Below are positions 1 through 8,064 of a stretch of 50,501 nt of DNA, one piece after another. Source of the stretch: Halomonas ventosae (GTDB lineage: Bacteria > Pseudomonadota > Gammaproteobacteria > Pseudomonadales > Halomonadaceae); NCBI RefSeq assembly GCF_004361885.1, contig NZ_SNWH01000018.1, positions 1-50,501 on the forward strand, written 5' to 3'. Both the position numbers and the translations under genes were made by a program. How positions within the stretch are numbered: the first letter of the stretch is position 1; each line of letters begins with the position of its first letter. The notes under the pieces are model-generated. The model was not told the DNA's origin, did no database searches, and worked only from the letters and a program-made list of their open reading frames with translations.

Positions 1-145
1 ACATCAGGCCTTGTCCCATGTGCTTCATTGGTCGGACTGGCGACGAAAACACCAGTACCGGGCTTGGCAGTGCCACTGTCGTCAGCAGCAAGCCCGGATG
101 GCAACGCATGAACGATCACAGCATTAGTTACGGCTGTAGTACTAG
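1..145 (+). mobile_element. 3' end of an insertion sequence (IS701-like?), partial
   Basis: The first 127 bases carry an open frame with a transposase-like tail, followed by a short AT-richer stretch and the tetranucleotide CTAG at 142-145. IS701-family elements are remembered to duplicate a 4-bp YTAR target, which would put the element's right end near 141 and its target copy at 142-145. The element would then sit about 12 bp beyond the yhhQ stop codon. The left end of the element is outside the window, so neither inverted repeats nor a matching duplication can be tested here. Confidence 0.4.
2..127 (+). CDS. C-terminal tail of a transposase (5' part outside the window)
   Basis: An open frame enters from the left edge and stops with TAG at 125-127, giving 41 residues. 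They are rich in Trp, His, Arg and Gln (HWSDWRRKHQYRAWQ followed by CHCRQQQAR). Basic WSxWRRxHQxRA tails of this sort end the transposases of some DDE insertion sequences, IS701-type among them. That resemblance is from memory and was not searched. No catalytic residues lie in the visible part. The alternative is a chance open frame, but the composition is unusual for an out-of-frame reading and it sits where an IS end is suggested. Confidence 0.45.
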   Translation, partial: HQALSHVLHWSDWRRKHQYRAWQCHCRQQQARMATHERSQH

Positions 146-156
146 GCTGCAGGGAT

Positions 157-840
157 TCAACAAGACGCACGCGCCTCGCCGGGCATCAGCTCGAGGCGAT
201 CTGTCACCGCCACCAGCCGCCGGCTGAGCCAGGCTAGCAGCACGCCATAGAGGGGCAGGAAGAACGCCAGGCTGAGACCGAGCTTGATCAGGTAGTCTAC
301 CCAGGCAATCTCCGGCCAGTTGGCCGCCATGAAAGGGTCGGGGCTCTCGTAGAAGGCGATAGAGAAGAAGGCAAAGGTATCGGCGAGGTTGCCGAGCAAC
401 GTGGAGACGGCCGGTGCCACCCACCAGGCCTTCAGGGCGCGCAGGCGATCGAAAACCTGCACGTCCAGCAACTGCCCCAGCACATAGGCCAAGAAGCTTG
501 CCAGCGCGATCCGGGCGACGAAGAGGTTCCATTCGCCCAGCCCGCCGAGTCCGGCGAAACCACCGCGCGGGAAGACCACCGAGACGACATAGGAGATCAC
601 CAGTGCTGGCAGCATCACTCGCAGCACGATGGCACGCGCCGGTTGCTTGCCGAAGAGTCGCACGGTGAGGTCGGTGGCCAGGAAGATGAAGGGGAAGCTG
701 AAGGCACCCCAGGTGGTCTGCAGCCCGAACAGGGTGAAGGGCAGCTGGACGAGGTAATTGCTGGCAGCGATGACCAGGATATGGAAGGCGACCAGCAGTG
801 CCAGACAGCGACGATACTGGGTCTTGGAAAGCACGAACAT
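157..840 (-). CDS. yhhQ: Queuosine precursor transporter YhhQ family
   Basis: This 227-residue, strongly hydrophobic protein has about six membrane helices. It shows the family's early signature NYLVQLPFTLFGLQTTWGAF followed by FLATDLTVRLFGK, and a later GNLADTFAFFSIAFY helix. YhhQ proteins import 7-deazaguanine precursors (preQ0/preQ1) for queuosine tRNA modification and act in the inner membrane. A GTG at 843 directly precedes the ATG at 840. The ATG is preferred because AAGGA lies 7 bases upstream of it. The gene stands alone behind its own promoter, and an apparent IS end lies just beyond its stop codon. Function rests on family resemblance, with good confidence. Confidence 0.88.
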   Translation of the reverse strand: MFVLSKTQYRRCLALLVAFHILVIAASNYLVQLPFTLFGLQTTWGAFSFPFIFLATDLTVRLFGKQPARAIVLRVMLPALVISYVVSVVFPRGGFAGLGGLGEWNLFVARIALASFLAYVLGQLLDVQVFDRLRALKAWWVAPAVSTLLGNLADTFAFFSIAFYESPDPFMAANWPEIAWVDYLIKLGLSLAFFLPLYGVLLAWLSRRLVAVTDRLELMPGEARASC

Positions 841-915
841 CACGGCATCCTTTTTGGGAGAGGGGTGAGGGAACCCTCATGGCACGAAAACCGCCCGCAG
901 GCGAACAGGCCAGGC

Positions 916-944
916 ATTATACGGCCTGACCCATTGGCTGGCCA
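916..944 (-). promoter_or_regulatory. Putative sigma70 promoter for yhhQ
   Basis: The minus strand carries a perfect -10 hexamer TATAAT (921-916) with a 4/6 -35 match TGGCCA (944-939) at 17-bp spacing. It lies about 75 bp upstream of the yhhQ start. The leader (840-910) shows no convincing preQ1 riboswitch fold by eye. Confidence 0.5.
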
Positions 945-960
945 TGGTGCGGCTTGGCGA

Positions 961-996
961 AGGACGCCGCCGTCACAAGGTGGGCGGCGGCGTCCT
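961..996 (-). terminator. Hairpin downstream of prpE
   Basis: A perfect 12-bp inverted repeat (961-972 against 985-996, GC-rich, 12-base loop) follows the prpE stop codon on the minus strand. No T-tract follows, so it is a weak or Rho-assisted terminator, or an mRNA 3'-end stabiliser, rather than a textbook intrinsic terminator. It also separates prpE from the yhhQ promoter. Confidence 0.5.
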
Positions 997-1027
997 GACG
1001 CGAGGTCGGCGGTATCGGTGTGGGGTC

Positions 1028-2938
1028 TCAGCACTGACGGGCCTCGTGGGCGGCCCCCACCGAGCGCTCCTTCATGGCCTCATGGACGTCTTTCAGGCTT
1101 GCCGGATCGTCGATGGTCGAGGGCACACCGAACTCCTTGCCATCAGCGATGTTGCGCAGCAGCTTGCGCAGGATCTTCCCGGAACGGGTCTTGGGCAGGC
1201 GGTCGACCACCAGCACCTGCTTGAAGCAGGCGATGGGACCGATCTTGTCGCGCACCAGGTCGATCAACTCCTGCTCGAGAGCCACCTCGTCGCCATCGAA
1301 GCCGTCCTTGGGAATCACCAGCCCCACCGGCAGTTGCCCCTTGAGAGCATCGTGAACGCCGATCACCGCGCATTCCGCGACGGCGGGATGGTCGCCGACA
1401 ACCTCCTCCATCTCGCCGGTGGAGAAGCGATGGCCGGCAATGTTGATGACATCGTCGATGCGCCCCATGATGAACAGGTAGCCATCCTCGTCGAAGTAGC
1501 CACCGTCACCGGTTAGGTAGTAGCCGGGGAAGGCTGCCATGTAGGCGCTGTGGAAACGCTGCGGATCCCGCCACACACCGGCCAGACAGCCAGGCGGCAT
1601 GGGTTGCTTGATCACCACGCTGCCCTGTTCCATGGGGCCGAGCGGTTCACCCTCGCGATCCAGCACCTGGACGTTGAAGCCGGGTACCGGCACCGTCGCG
1701 CTCCCCGCCTTGGTAGGCATCGGCTCCAACCCCTGAAGGTTGGCAGCGATCGGCCAACCGGTCTCGGTCTGCCACCAGTGATCGATCACCGGCACATCCA
1801 TCAGGTCATCGAGCCAGTAGAAGGTGGGCGGATCTAATCGCTCGCCGGCCAGGAACAACGCCTTGAGGCAGGAGAGGTCATACTGAGCCATCAGCTTGGC
1901 GTCCGGGTCTTCCTTCTTTATAGCGCGGAAGGCGGTGGGCGCAGTAAAGAAACTCTTGACCCGGTACTCGCTGATCAGCCGCCAGAAGGCCCCGGCATCG
2001 GGGGTCTTCACCGGCTTGCCCTCATAAACCACGGTGGTGCAGCCGCGCAGCAGGGGGGCATAGACGATATAGGAATGACCGACCGCCCAGCCCACGTCGG
2101 CGGCCGAAAAGAAGACGTCTCCAGGGTCGACATCGTAGATGGTATCCATGGAGTAGCTCAGTGCCACGGCATAGCCGCCGGTATCCCGCACCACCCCCTT
2201 AGGCTTGCCGGTGGTGCCGGAGGTATAGAGGATATACAGCGGATCGCTGCCCTTGACCGGCACGCAGTCGGCCGGCTCGGCCTGCTCGGCCAGGGCCGCC
2301 CAGTCATGGTCGATTGCTCCCAGCTCAGCGCGGTGCTGGTCACGCTGGAACACCACGCAGGCATCGGGCTTATGGGCACTCTGCTCGATGGCCTCGTCGA
2401 TGATCGGTTTGTAGGGCAGCACCCGGTCGACTTCGACACCGCAGGAGGCGGCCACCACTACCTTGGGTTCGGCGTCCTCGATGCGCACAGCCAGCTCATG
2501 GGGAGCAAAGCCACCGAACACCACCGAGTGTACGGCCCCCAGGCGCGCGCAGGCGTACATGGCGATCAGTGCCTCGGGCACCATGGGCATGTAGATCACC
2601 ACCCGGTCGCCCTTTTCCACGCCCAGCTCGCGCAGCGCGCCGGCGAAACGCGCCACCTGGTCGCGCATCTCGGTGAAGGTCAGGGTCCGCTTGCTGTCAG
2701 TAACCGGGGAATCCCAAAAAATAGCTGGCTGATCGCCGCGCCCCTGCTCGATATGATGATCGAGAGCGGCATAGCAGATGTTGAGCTCGCCATCCACGAA
2801 CCAGCGCGCATGATCTTTCTCGTCGTATTCGAGAATGGTGGTAGGCGGAGTGAACCAGGGAATGCGCCTGGCCTGCTCGGCCCAGAACGCCTCAGGGTGA
2901 TCAATAGAACGGCGAAATTCGTCTTGGTACATGCTCAT
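1028..2938 (-). CDS. prpE: Propionyl-CoA synthetase (acyl-CoA ligase)
   Basis: This 636-residue AMP-forming acyl-CoA ligase makes propionyl-CoA (and usually some acetyl-CoA) from the acid, ATP and CoA. Visible motifs are the P-loop-like YTSGTTGKPKGVVRD, the adenylate-binding DHWWQTETGWP, YLTGDGGYFDEDGY, the hinge GRIDDVINIAGHR and the C-terminal PKTRSGKILRK, whose last lysines include the acetylation-controlled catalytic Lys. The VVRDTGGYAVAL and GHRFSTGEMEEVV stretches favour PrpE over acetyl-CoA synthetase. A GTG at 2980 is possible, but the ATG at 2938 has AGGA 5 bases upstream and matches the family N-terminus. No prpBCD genes are nearby, so it is a stand-alone ligase, divergent from an ArsR-type regulator. 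Confidence 0.88.
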   Translation of the reverse strand: MSMYQDEFRRSIDHPEAFWAEQARRIPWFTPPTTILEYDEKDHARWFVDGELNICYAALDHHIEQGRGDQPAIFWDSPVTDSKRTLTFTEMRDQVARFAGALRELGVEKGDRVVIYMPMVPEALIAMYACARLGAVHSVVFGGFAPHELAVRIEDAEPKVVVAASCGVEVDRVLPYKPIIDEAIEQSAHKPDACVVFQRDQHRAELGAIDHDWAALAEQAEPADCVPVKGSDPLYILYTSGTTGKPKGVVRDTGGYAVALSYSMDTIYDVDPGDVFFSAADVGWAVGHSYIVYAPLLRGCTTVVYEGKPVKTPDAGAFWRLISEYRVKSFFTAPTAFRAIKKEDPDAKLMAQYDLSCLKALFLAGERLDPPTFYWLDDLMDVPVIDHWWQTETGWPIAANLQGLEPMPTKAGSATVPVPGFNVQVLDREGEPLGPMEQGSVVIKQPMPPGCLAGVWRDPQRFHSAYMAAFPGYYLTGDGGYFDEDGYLFIMGRIDDVINIAGHRFSTGEMEEVVGDHPAVAECAVIGVHDALKGQLPVGLVIPKDGFDGDEVALEQELIDLVRDKIGPIACFKQVLVVDRLPKTRSGKILRKLLRNIADGKEFGVPSTIDDPASLKDVHEAMKERSVGAAHEARQC

Positions 2939-3284
2939 CTGCATCCTGTCAGCAATCGAAGGGAGCTTGATTGTTGACACTCTAGAGCAATCTTTCCGCT
3001 ACAACCTCATACTATTGGCTAATCATCGACAAAAGTGTAAGACTTTCGCCTGCTGTTGTCGACAATAGTCGCAGATTGATGCTACTGAAGGTTGGTATTG
3101 CGAACGCCATGCCCCTGAGCAGATTCGGCGACTGACGCCAAGCTGAGCTATAGTTGAGGATACGCTGAATCAGGATGTGCATGAACAACAGATGCCATCT
3201 GCGAGCGATGGTCGCATGTCAATGCATTCAATAGCGCAGGCCAGCGGCACCCGCTTGCCGGGCCTGCTCTGCAGGAGAGATATC
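2939..3284. promoter_or_regulatory. Divergent control region between prpE and arsR-type gene
   Basis: These 346 bases hold no credible gene. They are less GC-rich than the flanks and contain the perfect palindrome TTGTCGACAA (3056-3065). A related half-site ATCGACAA lies about 30 bp towards prpE, so a dimeric regulator may bind here. A TATAGT sequence at 3149-3154 could be a -10 for the rightward gene, but no good -35 accompanies it. A TTGACA on the plus strand at 2974-2979 lacks a -10 and overlaps the alternative prpE start. Confidence 0.4.
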
Positions 3285-3614
3285 ATGGTCAATACCCGCG
3301 ATGCTTCAGCGCGTCTCCTGGCTGGCGGTGCAGCCGTCATCGACGAGGCCAGCGCCCTACTCAAGGCGATGGCCAATGACAACCGGTTGCGCATACTCTG
3401 CCTGCTCGACGGCAACGAACTCTCGGTGACCGAGCTCAACCAGCGCCTCTCGCTCAGTCAGTCGGCATTATCCCAGCACCTGGCCATCCTGCGTCGCGAG
3501 AACCTGGTAAGCACCCGGCGGGAGTCCCAGACCATCTACTACTCGCTGCATGGTGAGCGAGCGCGAACCCTCATCGAGGCTCTCGGCAGCCTGGAGCTGG
3601 AAGGCAGGCCCTGA
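3285..3614 (+). CDS. ArsR/SmtB-family winged-helix regulator
   Basis: This 109-residue protein has an ArsR-type winged helix: an N-terminal helix (AAVIDEASALLKAMAND), then NRLRILCLLDGNELSVTEL, the recognition helix SQSALSQHLAILRREN and a beta-wing ending TIYYSLHG. It resembles the BigR/YgaV branch, which senses sulfide or redox state through two cysteines. Only one Cys (in RILCLLDG) is present and the second conserved Cys is missing, so an intramolecular disulfide or polysulfide bridge is not possible. The ATG at 3285 was chosen over the upstream ATG at 3177 because of AGGAGAG 5 bases before it. It diverges from prpE and probably controls itself and perhaps prpE (inference). Confidence 0.75.
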   Translation: MVNTRDASARLLAGGAAVIDEASALLKAMANDNRLRILCLLDGNELSVTELNQRLSLSQSALSQHLAILRRENLVSTRRESQTIYYSLHGERARTLIEALGSLELEGRP

Positions 3615-3623
3615 CAGCTCCGG

Positions 3624-4664
3624 TCAGCGCTTCTGCCAGCGTCCAGCATCGAGCATCTCGAGCCCGCGCTCGATGCCCCTCTCCACACCCCGCGACACCG
3701 TCATGCCGAGACGCTCGCCGAGCGTGTGCTTCTGCTCCAGCTTGAGGCTGATTACTCGCGCCTGCTGCATGCGCTCGACCAGATAGGCCTCGCTGGTCCC
3801 CACGGCATCCACCAGGCCCTTGTCTAGGGCATCGCTGCCATACCAGATCTCTCCGGTGGCCACCGCCTCGATGTCGAGCCCCGGCCGCCGCTCGGCCACA
3901 TGGCGTTTGAAGAGCTCGTGGGTGGTCTCTAGGTCCTCACGAAACTTCTCGCGGCCCTCTTCGGTGTTCTCGCCGAAGACAGTAAGCGTTCGCTTGTAGC
4001 GCCCCGCCGTGAGCAGCTCCACGTCGATGTCATGACGCTTGAGCAGACGATGCAGGTTGGGCAGCTGGGCAACCACGCCAATGGAGCCGATCACCGCAAA
4101 GGGCGCGGCGCGCAGCTGATCGGCGGCGCAAGCCATCAGGTAACCGCCGCTGGCCGCGACCTTGTCGACACACACCGTGGTGGCGAGACCCGCCGCGCGC
4201 AAGCGATCCAGCTCGGCGGCCGCCAGGCCGTAGCCATGCACCAGGCCGCCAGCCGACTCCAGGCGTAGCATCACCTCGTCCCCCTCGCCGGCTACCGCCA
4301 GCACGGCCGAGACTTCCTCGGCGAGCTGCCCGGTGCCACTGGCCTTGATGTCGCCATGGAAATCGAGCACCCAGACTGTCGACAACGCCTCGCCTTCACC
4401 CTTGCGGCCGCAACGGCCCTGCTCCTTGTCATCGCGACGGAAGGCCTTGACCAGGCGCTTGCGAGCCCCAGGCTGGCTGGCGGCCAGCTGCATGCGTCGG
4501 CGACGATGGCGACGTATGCCGTTGAGCTCCTCGAGCCGCAGGCGGCTGCGCTCTCCCGTCTCACCTCGAAGGCGCCGTATCATCGCCACTGCCAGGACGA
4601 GAACCACCACAAAGGTCAACAACTGCGCTACGAACATGCCGAATTCCGTCAGCCACTCGTTCAC
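3624..4664 (-). CDS. sohB: SohB-like inner-membrane serine protease (S49)
   Basis: This 346-residue S49-family peptidase is close in length to E. coli SohB. It has an N-terminal membrane helix (about 8-28) and a basic cytoplasmic linker. The protease domain is about 95-300, with the nucleophile serine in DKVAASGGYLMACAA and the general-base lysine in GRYKRTLTVFGEN, and GSIGVVAQ lies between them. SohB is thought to degrade periplasmic or membrane proteins and was found as a suppressor of htrA loss. Translation starts at GTG 4664, with AAGGAG just upstream. It converges on the ArsR-type gene with only 9 bases between the stops. Confidence 0.9.
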   Translation of the reverse strand: MNEWLTEFGMFVAQLLTFVVVLVLAVAMIRRLRGETGERSRLRLEELNGIRRHRRRRMQLAASQPGARKRLVKAFRRDDKEQGRCGRKGEGEALSTVWVLDFHGDIKASGTGQLAEEVSAVLAVAGEGDEVMLRLESAGGLVHGYGLAAAELDRLRAAGLATTVCVDKVAASGGYLMACAADQLRAAPFAVIGSIGVVAQLPNLHRLLKRHDIDVELLTAGRYKRTLTVFGENTEEGREKFREDLETTHELFKRHVAERRPGLDIEAVATGEIWYGSDALDKGLVDAVGTSEAYLVERMQQARVISLKLEQKHTLGERLGMTVSRGVERGIERGLEMLDAGRWQKR

Positions 4665-4796
4665 TGCCTTCTCCTTGATGTCACTGGTTATCGCCAGGCT
4701 AGCCCCAGGTTGGACCTGCCGACCCCGGGTGCTTGAAGCACGCTCCTGATTCCCCTACGCTGCGACGCTGGATGTCCGGCTCACCCAAGGATTCCC

Positions 4797-5123
4797 ATGT
4801 CAGATGCCCTCATCGACAAGCTTCGACGCCGTTTCGACCCTCTTGCCGCCAGCGGCATGTATGAAGTCTTCCAGTTCCACTTCACCGATGCCGACGACCA
4901 TTACCTAGTCGTGGACGACGGCCGGCTGGAGATCCACGAGGGTGAGCACGACAAACCATCGGTCAGCCTGAATATGAGCAGCGCGACCCTTAAGGGGGTG
5001 TTGAGCGGCGAAATCAACGGCATGAATGCCTTCATGACCGGCCGGCTCAAGGCCACCGGCAATGTGATGCTGGCCACGCGGCTGACTCGCCTGTTTGCAG
5101 ACTACAAAGATTCCGAACGCTGA
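4797..5123 (+). CDS. SCP2 sterol-binding-domain protein
   Basis: This 108-residue single-domain protein has the SCP2 fold signature: an N-terminal helix, then FHFTDADDHYLVVDDGRLEIHEGE, a SVSLNMSSATLKGVLSGEIN strand-helix unit and the hydrophobic-pocket segment MNAFMTGRLKATGNVMLATRL. SCP2 domains bind lipids or acyl-CoA. Bacterial stand-alone copies have no firm function. AAGGA lies 6 bases before the ATG. It is divergent from sohB and convergent with nudC. A weak TTGAAG-17-TACGCT promoter (4733-4761) may drive it. Confidence 0.8.
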   Translation: MSDALIDKLRRRFDPLAASGMYEVFQFHFTDADDHYLVVDDGRLEIHEGEHDKPSVSLNMSSATLKGVLSGEINGMNAFMTGRLKATGNVMLATRLTRLFADYKDSER

Positions 5124-5160
5124 GGCCGTGCCCTCGCGTGGGACCCCGACGGCGCACTTG

Positions 5161-5934
5161 CTAGCCGCGAGGATCGACCTCCCTGAGGTGGGTCTCGATC
5201 AGCGCCCGGGAGATCGAATACAGCGGCGGCAGCTGGGGCAGACGCCTGGGGCTGAACCAGGCGGCATCGGCAATCTCGACGCCGTCGATGTGAATCCGAC
5301 GGCTGGCCGCCTCAGCGAAAAAGCCCAGCATCAACGAGTGAGGGAAGGGCCAGGCCTGGCTCTTATAGTAGCTGATGCGCCCCACGCTGAGCCCTACCTC
5401 TTCGAAGATCTCCCGTCGCACGGCCTCCTCGGCCGACTCGCCGGGTTCGATGAATCCGGCCAGGGTCGAATAGCGCCCGGCGGGGAAACGCGGGCTACGG
5501 GCCAGCAGCAGCGCCTCGCCATGGGTCACCAAGGTAATGATACAGGGCGAGATGCGCGGATAGTTGCGGTGGCCGCAGCGCTCGCAATGCATGGCAAACT
5601 CGCTGTCGAGTCGCTTCGCCGGTGCCCCGCAGCGCCCACAAAAGCGATGGTTGTCGAGCCAGGCCGCCACCTCCAGCGCGGTGGAGAGCAGCGGGAACCA
5701 GGATTCCGGCAGGCAAGCCAGCCAAGTCCGAGCATCGAGCCAGTCCTCTCCCGGCGTCTGCTCCACCGAGAGCGCCACCGGCTCGTCATACCACCAGCAC
5801 AGCGGCTGCATCCATTCATGCCAGGGCTGGAAGGGCTGCAGCGGGCTTTCGTCAATGCCGGGGGCAATGCGTCCCTCCGCCAGGCGAATGACCCGTCCGG
5901 CCGTCTCCTCGCTGGGCAGTTCCCGTCGCAGCAT
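5161..5934 (-). CDS. nudC: NADH pyrophosphatase / NAD-cap hydrolase NudC
   Basis: This is 257 residues, the same length as E. coli NudC. It carries the four-cysteine zinc site (FCGRCGAP and HCERCGHRNYPR), a full Nudix box (GFIEPGESAEEAVRREIFEEVG) and the NudC-specific SQAWPFPHSLMLGF motif after it. The enzyme splits NADH into NMNH and AMP and removes NAD caps from RNA. The start at 5934 sits in TGATG, sharing a base with the dnaQ stop, so the two genes are translationally coupled. A longer frame to 5985 would add residues not typical of the family. Confidence 0.92.
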   Translation of the reverse strand: MLRRELPSEETAGRVIRLAEGRIAPGIDESPLQPFQPWHEWMQPLCWWYDEPVALSVEQTPGEDWLDARTWLACLPESWFPLLSTALEVAAWLDNHRFCGRCGAPAKRLDSEFAMHCERCGHRNYPRISPCIITLVTHGEALLLARSPRFPAGRYSTLAGFIEPGESAEEAVRREIFEEVGLSVGRISYYKSQAWPFPHSLMLGFFAEAASRRIHIDGVEIADAAWFSPRRLPQLPPLYSISRALIETHLREVDPRG

Positions 5935-6695
5935 CAAAAAGCCCCCTCTCCACTCGGAAGGTCGGGATGTGCATCCCAGCGACACTCACCAGCGGCATCG
6001 CGGATGCGCGCCAGTTTGGCCCGGTGGGCCGTCAGTTCGGCTTCGTCAGGGAGTACCACCCGCAACTGCCCCGGCGAGAGGCTGAGCCGTCGAATGGCTA
6101 GCCCCTGCGGCTCACCATCACGCGCTTGCGAGGTCGCCGAGGGATCCAGGGAGAGCAGGGTCTGGCCTCCGGTCATCGCCAGGTAGACGTCGGCGAGGAT
6201 CTCGGCGTCGAGCAGCGCGCCGTGCAGCACGCGATGACCATTGTCGATCTCGTAGCGCTTGCATAGCGCGTCCAGGCTGTTGCGCTGACCGGGATGCTTA
6301 TTGCGGGCCAGAGCCAAGGTATCGAGAATCCGGCAATGTTCGGCCACCGGACCGAGGCGAGGCTCGCCGCGCCGGGCATTGAGCATGCCAAACTCATGGT
6401 CGATGAAGCCCACATCGAAGGGGGCGTTGTGAATCACCAGTTCGGCTCCCTTGATGAAGGCCCAAAAGGCATCGGCGATCTCGGCGAAGCGCGGCTCCTC
6501 GGCGACACGCTCATTGGTGATGCCATGCATGCTCACTGCCCCGGCCTCGATCTCCCGCTCGGGGTTGATGTACTGATGATAGCGGTTGCCGGTGAGGCGG
6601 CGGTTGATCATCTCCACTGCCCCGATCTCGATCAGGCGGTGGCCATCACGCGGATCGATGCCGGTGGTCTCGGTATCCAGGATGATCTGACGCAT
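5934..6695 (-). CDS. dnaQ: DNA polymerase III epsilon subunit (proofreading exonuclease)
   Basis: This 253-residue DEDDh exonuclease has Exo I LDTETTGID (residues about 6-14), Exo II HNAPFDVGFID, and Exo III HGALLDAEILADVY with the catalytic histidine. The C-terminal tail (about 185-253) corresponds to the part of epsilon that binds the polymerase alpha subunit. It removes misincorporated bases during replication. The ATG at 6695 gives the standard N-terminus MRQIILDTETTG. The reading frame stays open far upstream, but that part is antisense-like noise over rnhA. It follows rnhA by 35 bp in the same direction, the reverse of the divergent rnhA/dnaQ layout in E. coli. Confidence 0.93.
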   Translation of the reverse strand: MRQIILDTETTGIDPRDGHRLIEIGAVEMINRRLTGNRYHQYINPEREIEAGAVSMHGITNERVAEEPRFAEIADAFWAFIKGAELVIHNAPFDVGFIDHEFGMLNARRGEPRLGPVAEHCRILDTLALARNKHPGQRNSLDALCKRYEIDNGHRVLHGALLDAEILADVYLAMTGGQTLLSLDPSATSQARDGEPQGLAIRRLSLSPGQLRVVLPDEAELTAHRAKLARIRDAAGECRWDAHPDLPSGEGAF

Positions 6696-6730
6696 GCGTC
6701 TCTCTCGTCGGCTCTCAGGAAGGTGGGTGG

Positions 6731-7201
6731 TCAGGCACGGGCGCGGTGCGCGTCGATGGCGTCGTTGGCCAGCGCATCGGCCCGCTCGTTGCCGGCATGG
6801 CCACTGTGCCCCTTGATCCAGTGCCATTCGATCTGGTGGCGCTGGGTCTCCTCGTGAAGCTCGCGCCACAGCTCGGCGTTCTTGACCGGCTGGCGGGCGG
6901 CGGTCTTCCAGCCACGCTTGATCCAGTTGTGGATCCACTCGGTGATCCCCTTGCGCAGGTACTCGGAATCGGTCCACAGCTCGACCCGACAAGGGCGTTT
7001 GAGCTCGCGCAGCGACATGATCGCCGCCATCAGCTCCATGCGGTTGTTGGTGGTCACCGCCTCGAAGCCCTTGAGCGCCTTCTCGTGGCGGCCGCTGACC
7101 AGCAGAGCGCCCCATCCGCCGGGGCCGGGATTACCACGGCAGGCCCCGTCGGTATAGATGGTCACTGTCGGGAGGGGCTCAACGCGGCGTCTGTCAGTCA
7201 C
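6731..7201 (-). CDS. rnhA: Ribonuclease HI
   Basis: This 156-residue protein (E. coli 155) has all four catalytic acids: Asp in [17 protein letters not shown], Glu in NNRMELMAA, Asp in [11 protein letters not shown] and Asp in [10 protein letters not shown]. The handle region [14 protein letters not shown] is intact. It degrades RNA in RNA-DNA hybrids. The chosen start is GTG 7201, which overlaps the end of the upstream methyltransferase gene by 8 bp. An in-frame GTG at 7165 would also keep the catalytic core but has no ribosome-binding site. An upstream ATG at 7243 would only lengthen the overlap. Confidence 0.92.
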   Translation of the reverse strand: MTDRRRVEPLPTVTIYTDGACRGNPGPGGWGALLVSGRHEKALKGFEAVTTNNRMELMAAIMSLRELKRPCRVELWTDSEYLRKGITEWIHNWIKRGWKTAARQPVKNAELWRELHEETQRHQIEWHWIKGHSGHAGNERADALANDAIDAHRARA

Positions 7202-7967
7202 CCTTGCGGTTCCTTTCCGGTTGTGGCCCGACGCGCCTCGCACTGCCCATTGCCGGCCCGGCCAGGGGGCGAGCCGGCGCGAAGCGCGAAGGCTGAGACT
7301 GGGCCAGTTGCGCCCGGCGGCGGGCGTGGATCATGTAGCTGTCACCCAGCGGCAGGTTGTGGCGCCGCCCCAGGGTCTCCAGCACACTATTGCGCGGCAG
7401 ACGGCAGGGCAGATGAAAACCGCAATAGTCTACCCGCTCGATCTCGAAATCGACAAACGCTAGCCAGTCGCCGAGCCGTGCGGGCGAGCGCCAGTGGCCT
7501 CGCCAAGGCATGCGGCGTCGTCTGCCCGGCCAGAGGCGCGACAGGCCGCCGGCGCTCAGCGGGTTCCAGCCGAAGATGATCAAGCGGCCGGTGTCGGCGG
7601 TAACACGCGCCGCCTCCTGCAGCATGTGGTGAGGTTCGGCGATCACCTCCAGCAGGTGGTGGACCACCACCAGGCTCAGGCTATCATCTGGAAGAGGCAG
7701 GGCATCCGGCGGGCACACCAGGGTCGAGTCGTGATCCGCCATCTCGCGATTCGGCGACCACGCCAGGGCATGGCGAATCGAGCAGATATCGCTGAGCACC
7801 GGGGCCATGCCCAGCTCCAGGCTGTGTCGGCCGACAAGGCGCTCGCAGACCGGCCCCAGGCAGGCGCGCTCGGCCCGCCACAGCGACTGGCCAGCCGGTG
7901 ACGCCCAGTAATGGCGCCCCGCGCCGACCAGCCGAGCCAGGGCATAGGGGTCCCGCGAATTTGACAT
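7194..7967 (-). CDS. YafS-like putative SAM methyltransferase
   Basis: This 257-residue class I methyltransferase-like protein is encoded between gloB (divergent) and rnhA, where E. coli has yafS. The post-I acidic and motif II-III areas are recognisable ([20 protein letters not shown], then [12 protein letters not shown]). The SAM-binding glycine loop is degenerate ([10 protein letters not shown] in place of a GxGxG), so cofactor binding should not be assumed. The C-terminal 30-40 residues are basic and probably disordered. AGGAAAC lies 8 bases before the ATG. Its role in E. coli is unknown, and position and partial motifs are the only support. Confidence 0.75.
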   Translation of the reverse strand: MSNSRDPYALARLVGAGRHYWASPAGQSLWRAERACLGPVCERLVGRHSLELGMAPVLSDICSIRHALAWSPNREMADHDSTLVCPPDALPLPDDSLSLVVVHHLLEVIAEPHHMLQEAARVTADTGRLIIFGWNPLSAGGLSRLWPGRRRRMPWRGHWRSPARLGDWLAFVDFEIERVDYCGFHLPCRLPRNSVLETLGRRHNLPLGDSYMIHARRRAQLAQSQPSRFAPARPLAGPAMGSARRVGPQPERNRKGD

Positions 7968-8064
7968 GGTGCCGTTTCCTCTCCACTGTCACTAGTTTTG
8001 TAACCCATATCGCAACGAATCGCGGCAACGTCTGGCAATGTCTATGTACAAGGATGCTGAGCCC

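Noticed and set aside
840..915. preQ1 riboswitch before yhhQ
   Set aside because: The leader has no recognisable small hairpin plus A-rich pseudoknot tail. Not supported by eye.
2974..3002. Consensus TTGACA on the plus strand near prpE
   Set aside because: No -10 lies at 16-18 bp downstream, and it sits in the alternative prpE start codon area on the opposite strand.
6696..7115. N-terminal extension of dnaQ up to 7115
   Set aside because: The extension translates rnhA in another frame. The family N-terminus begins at 6695.
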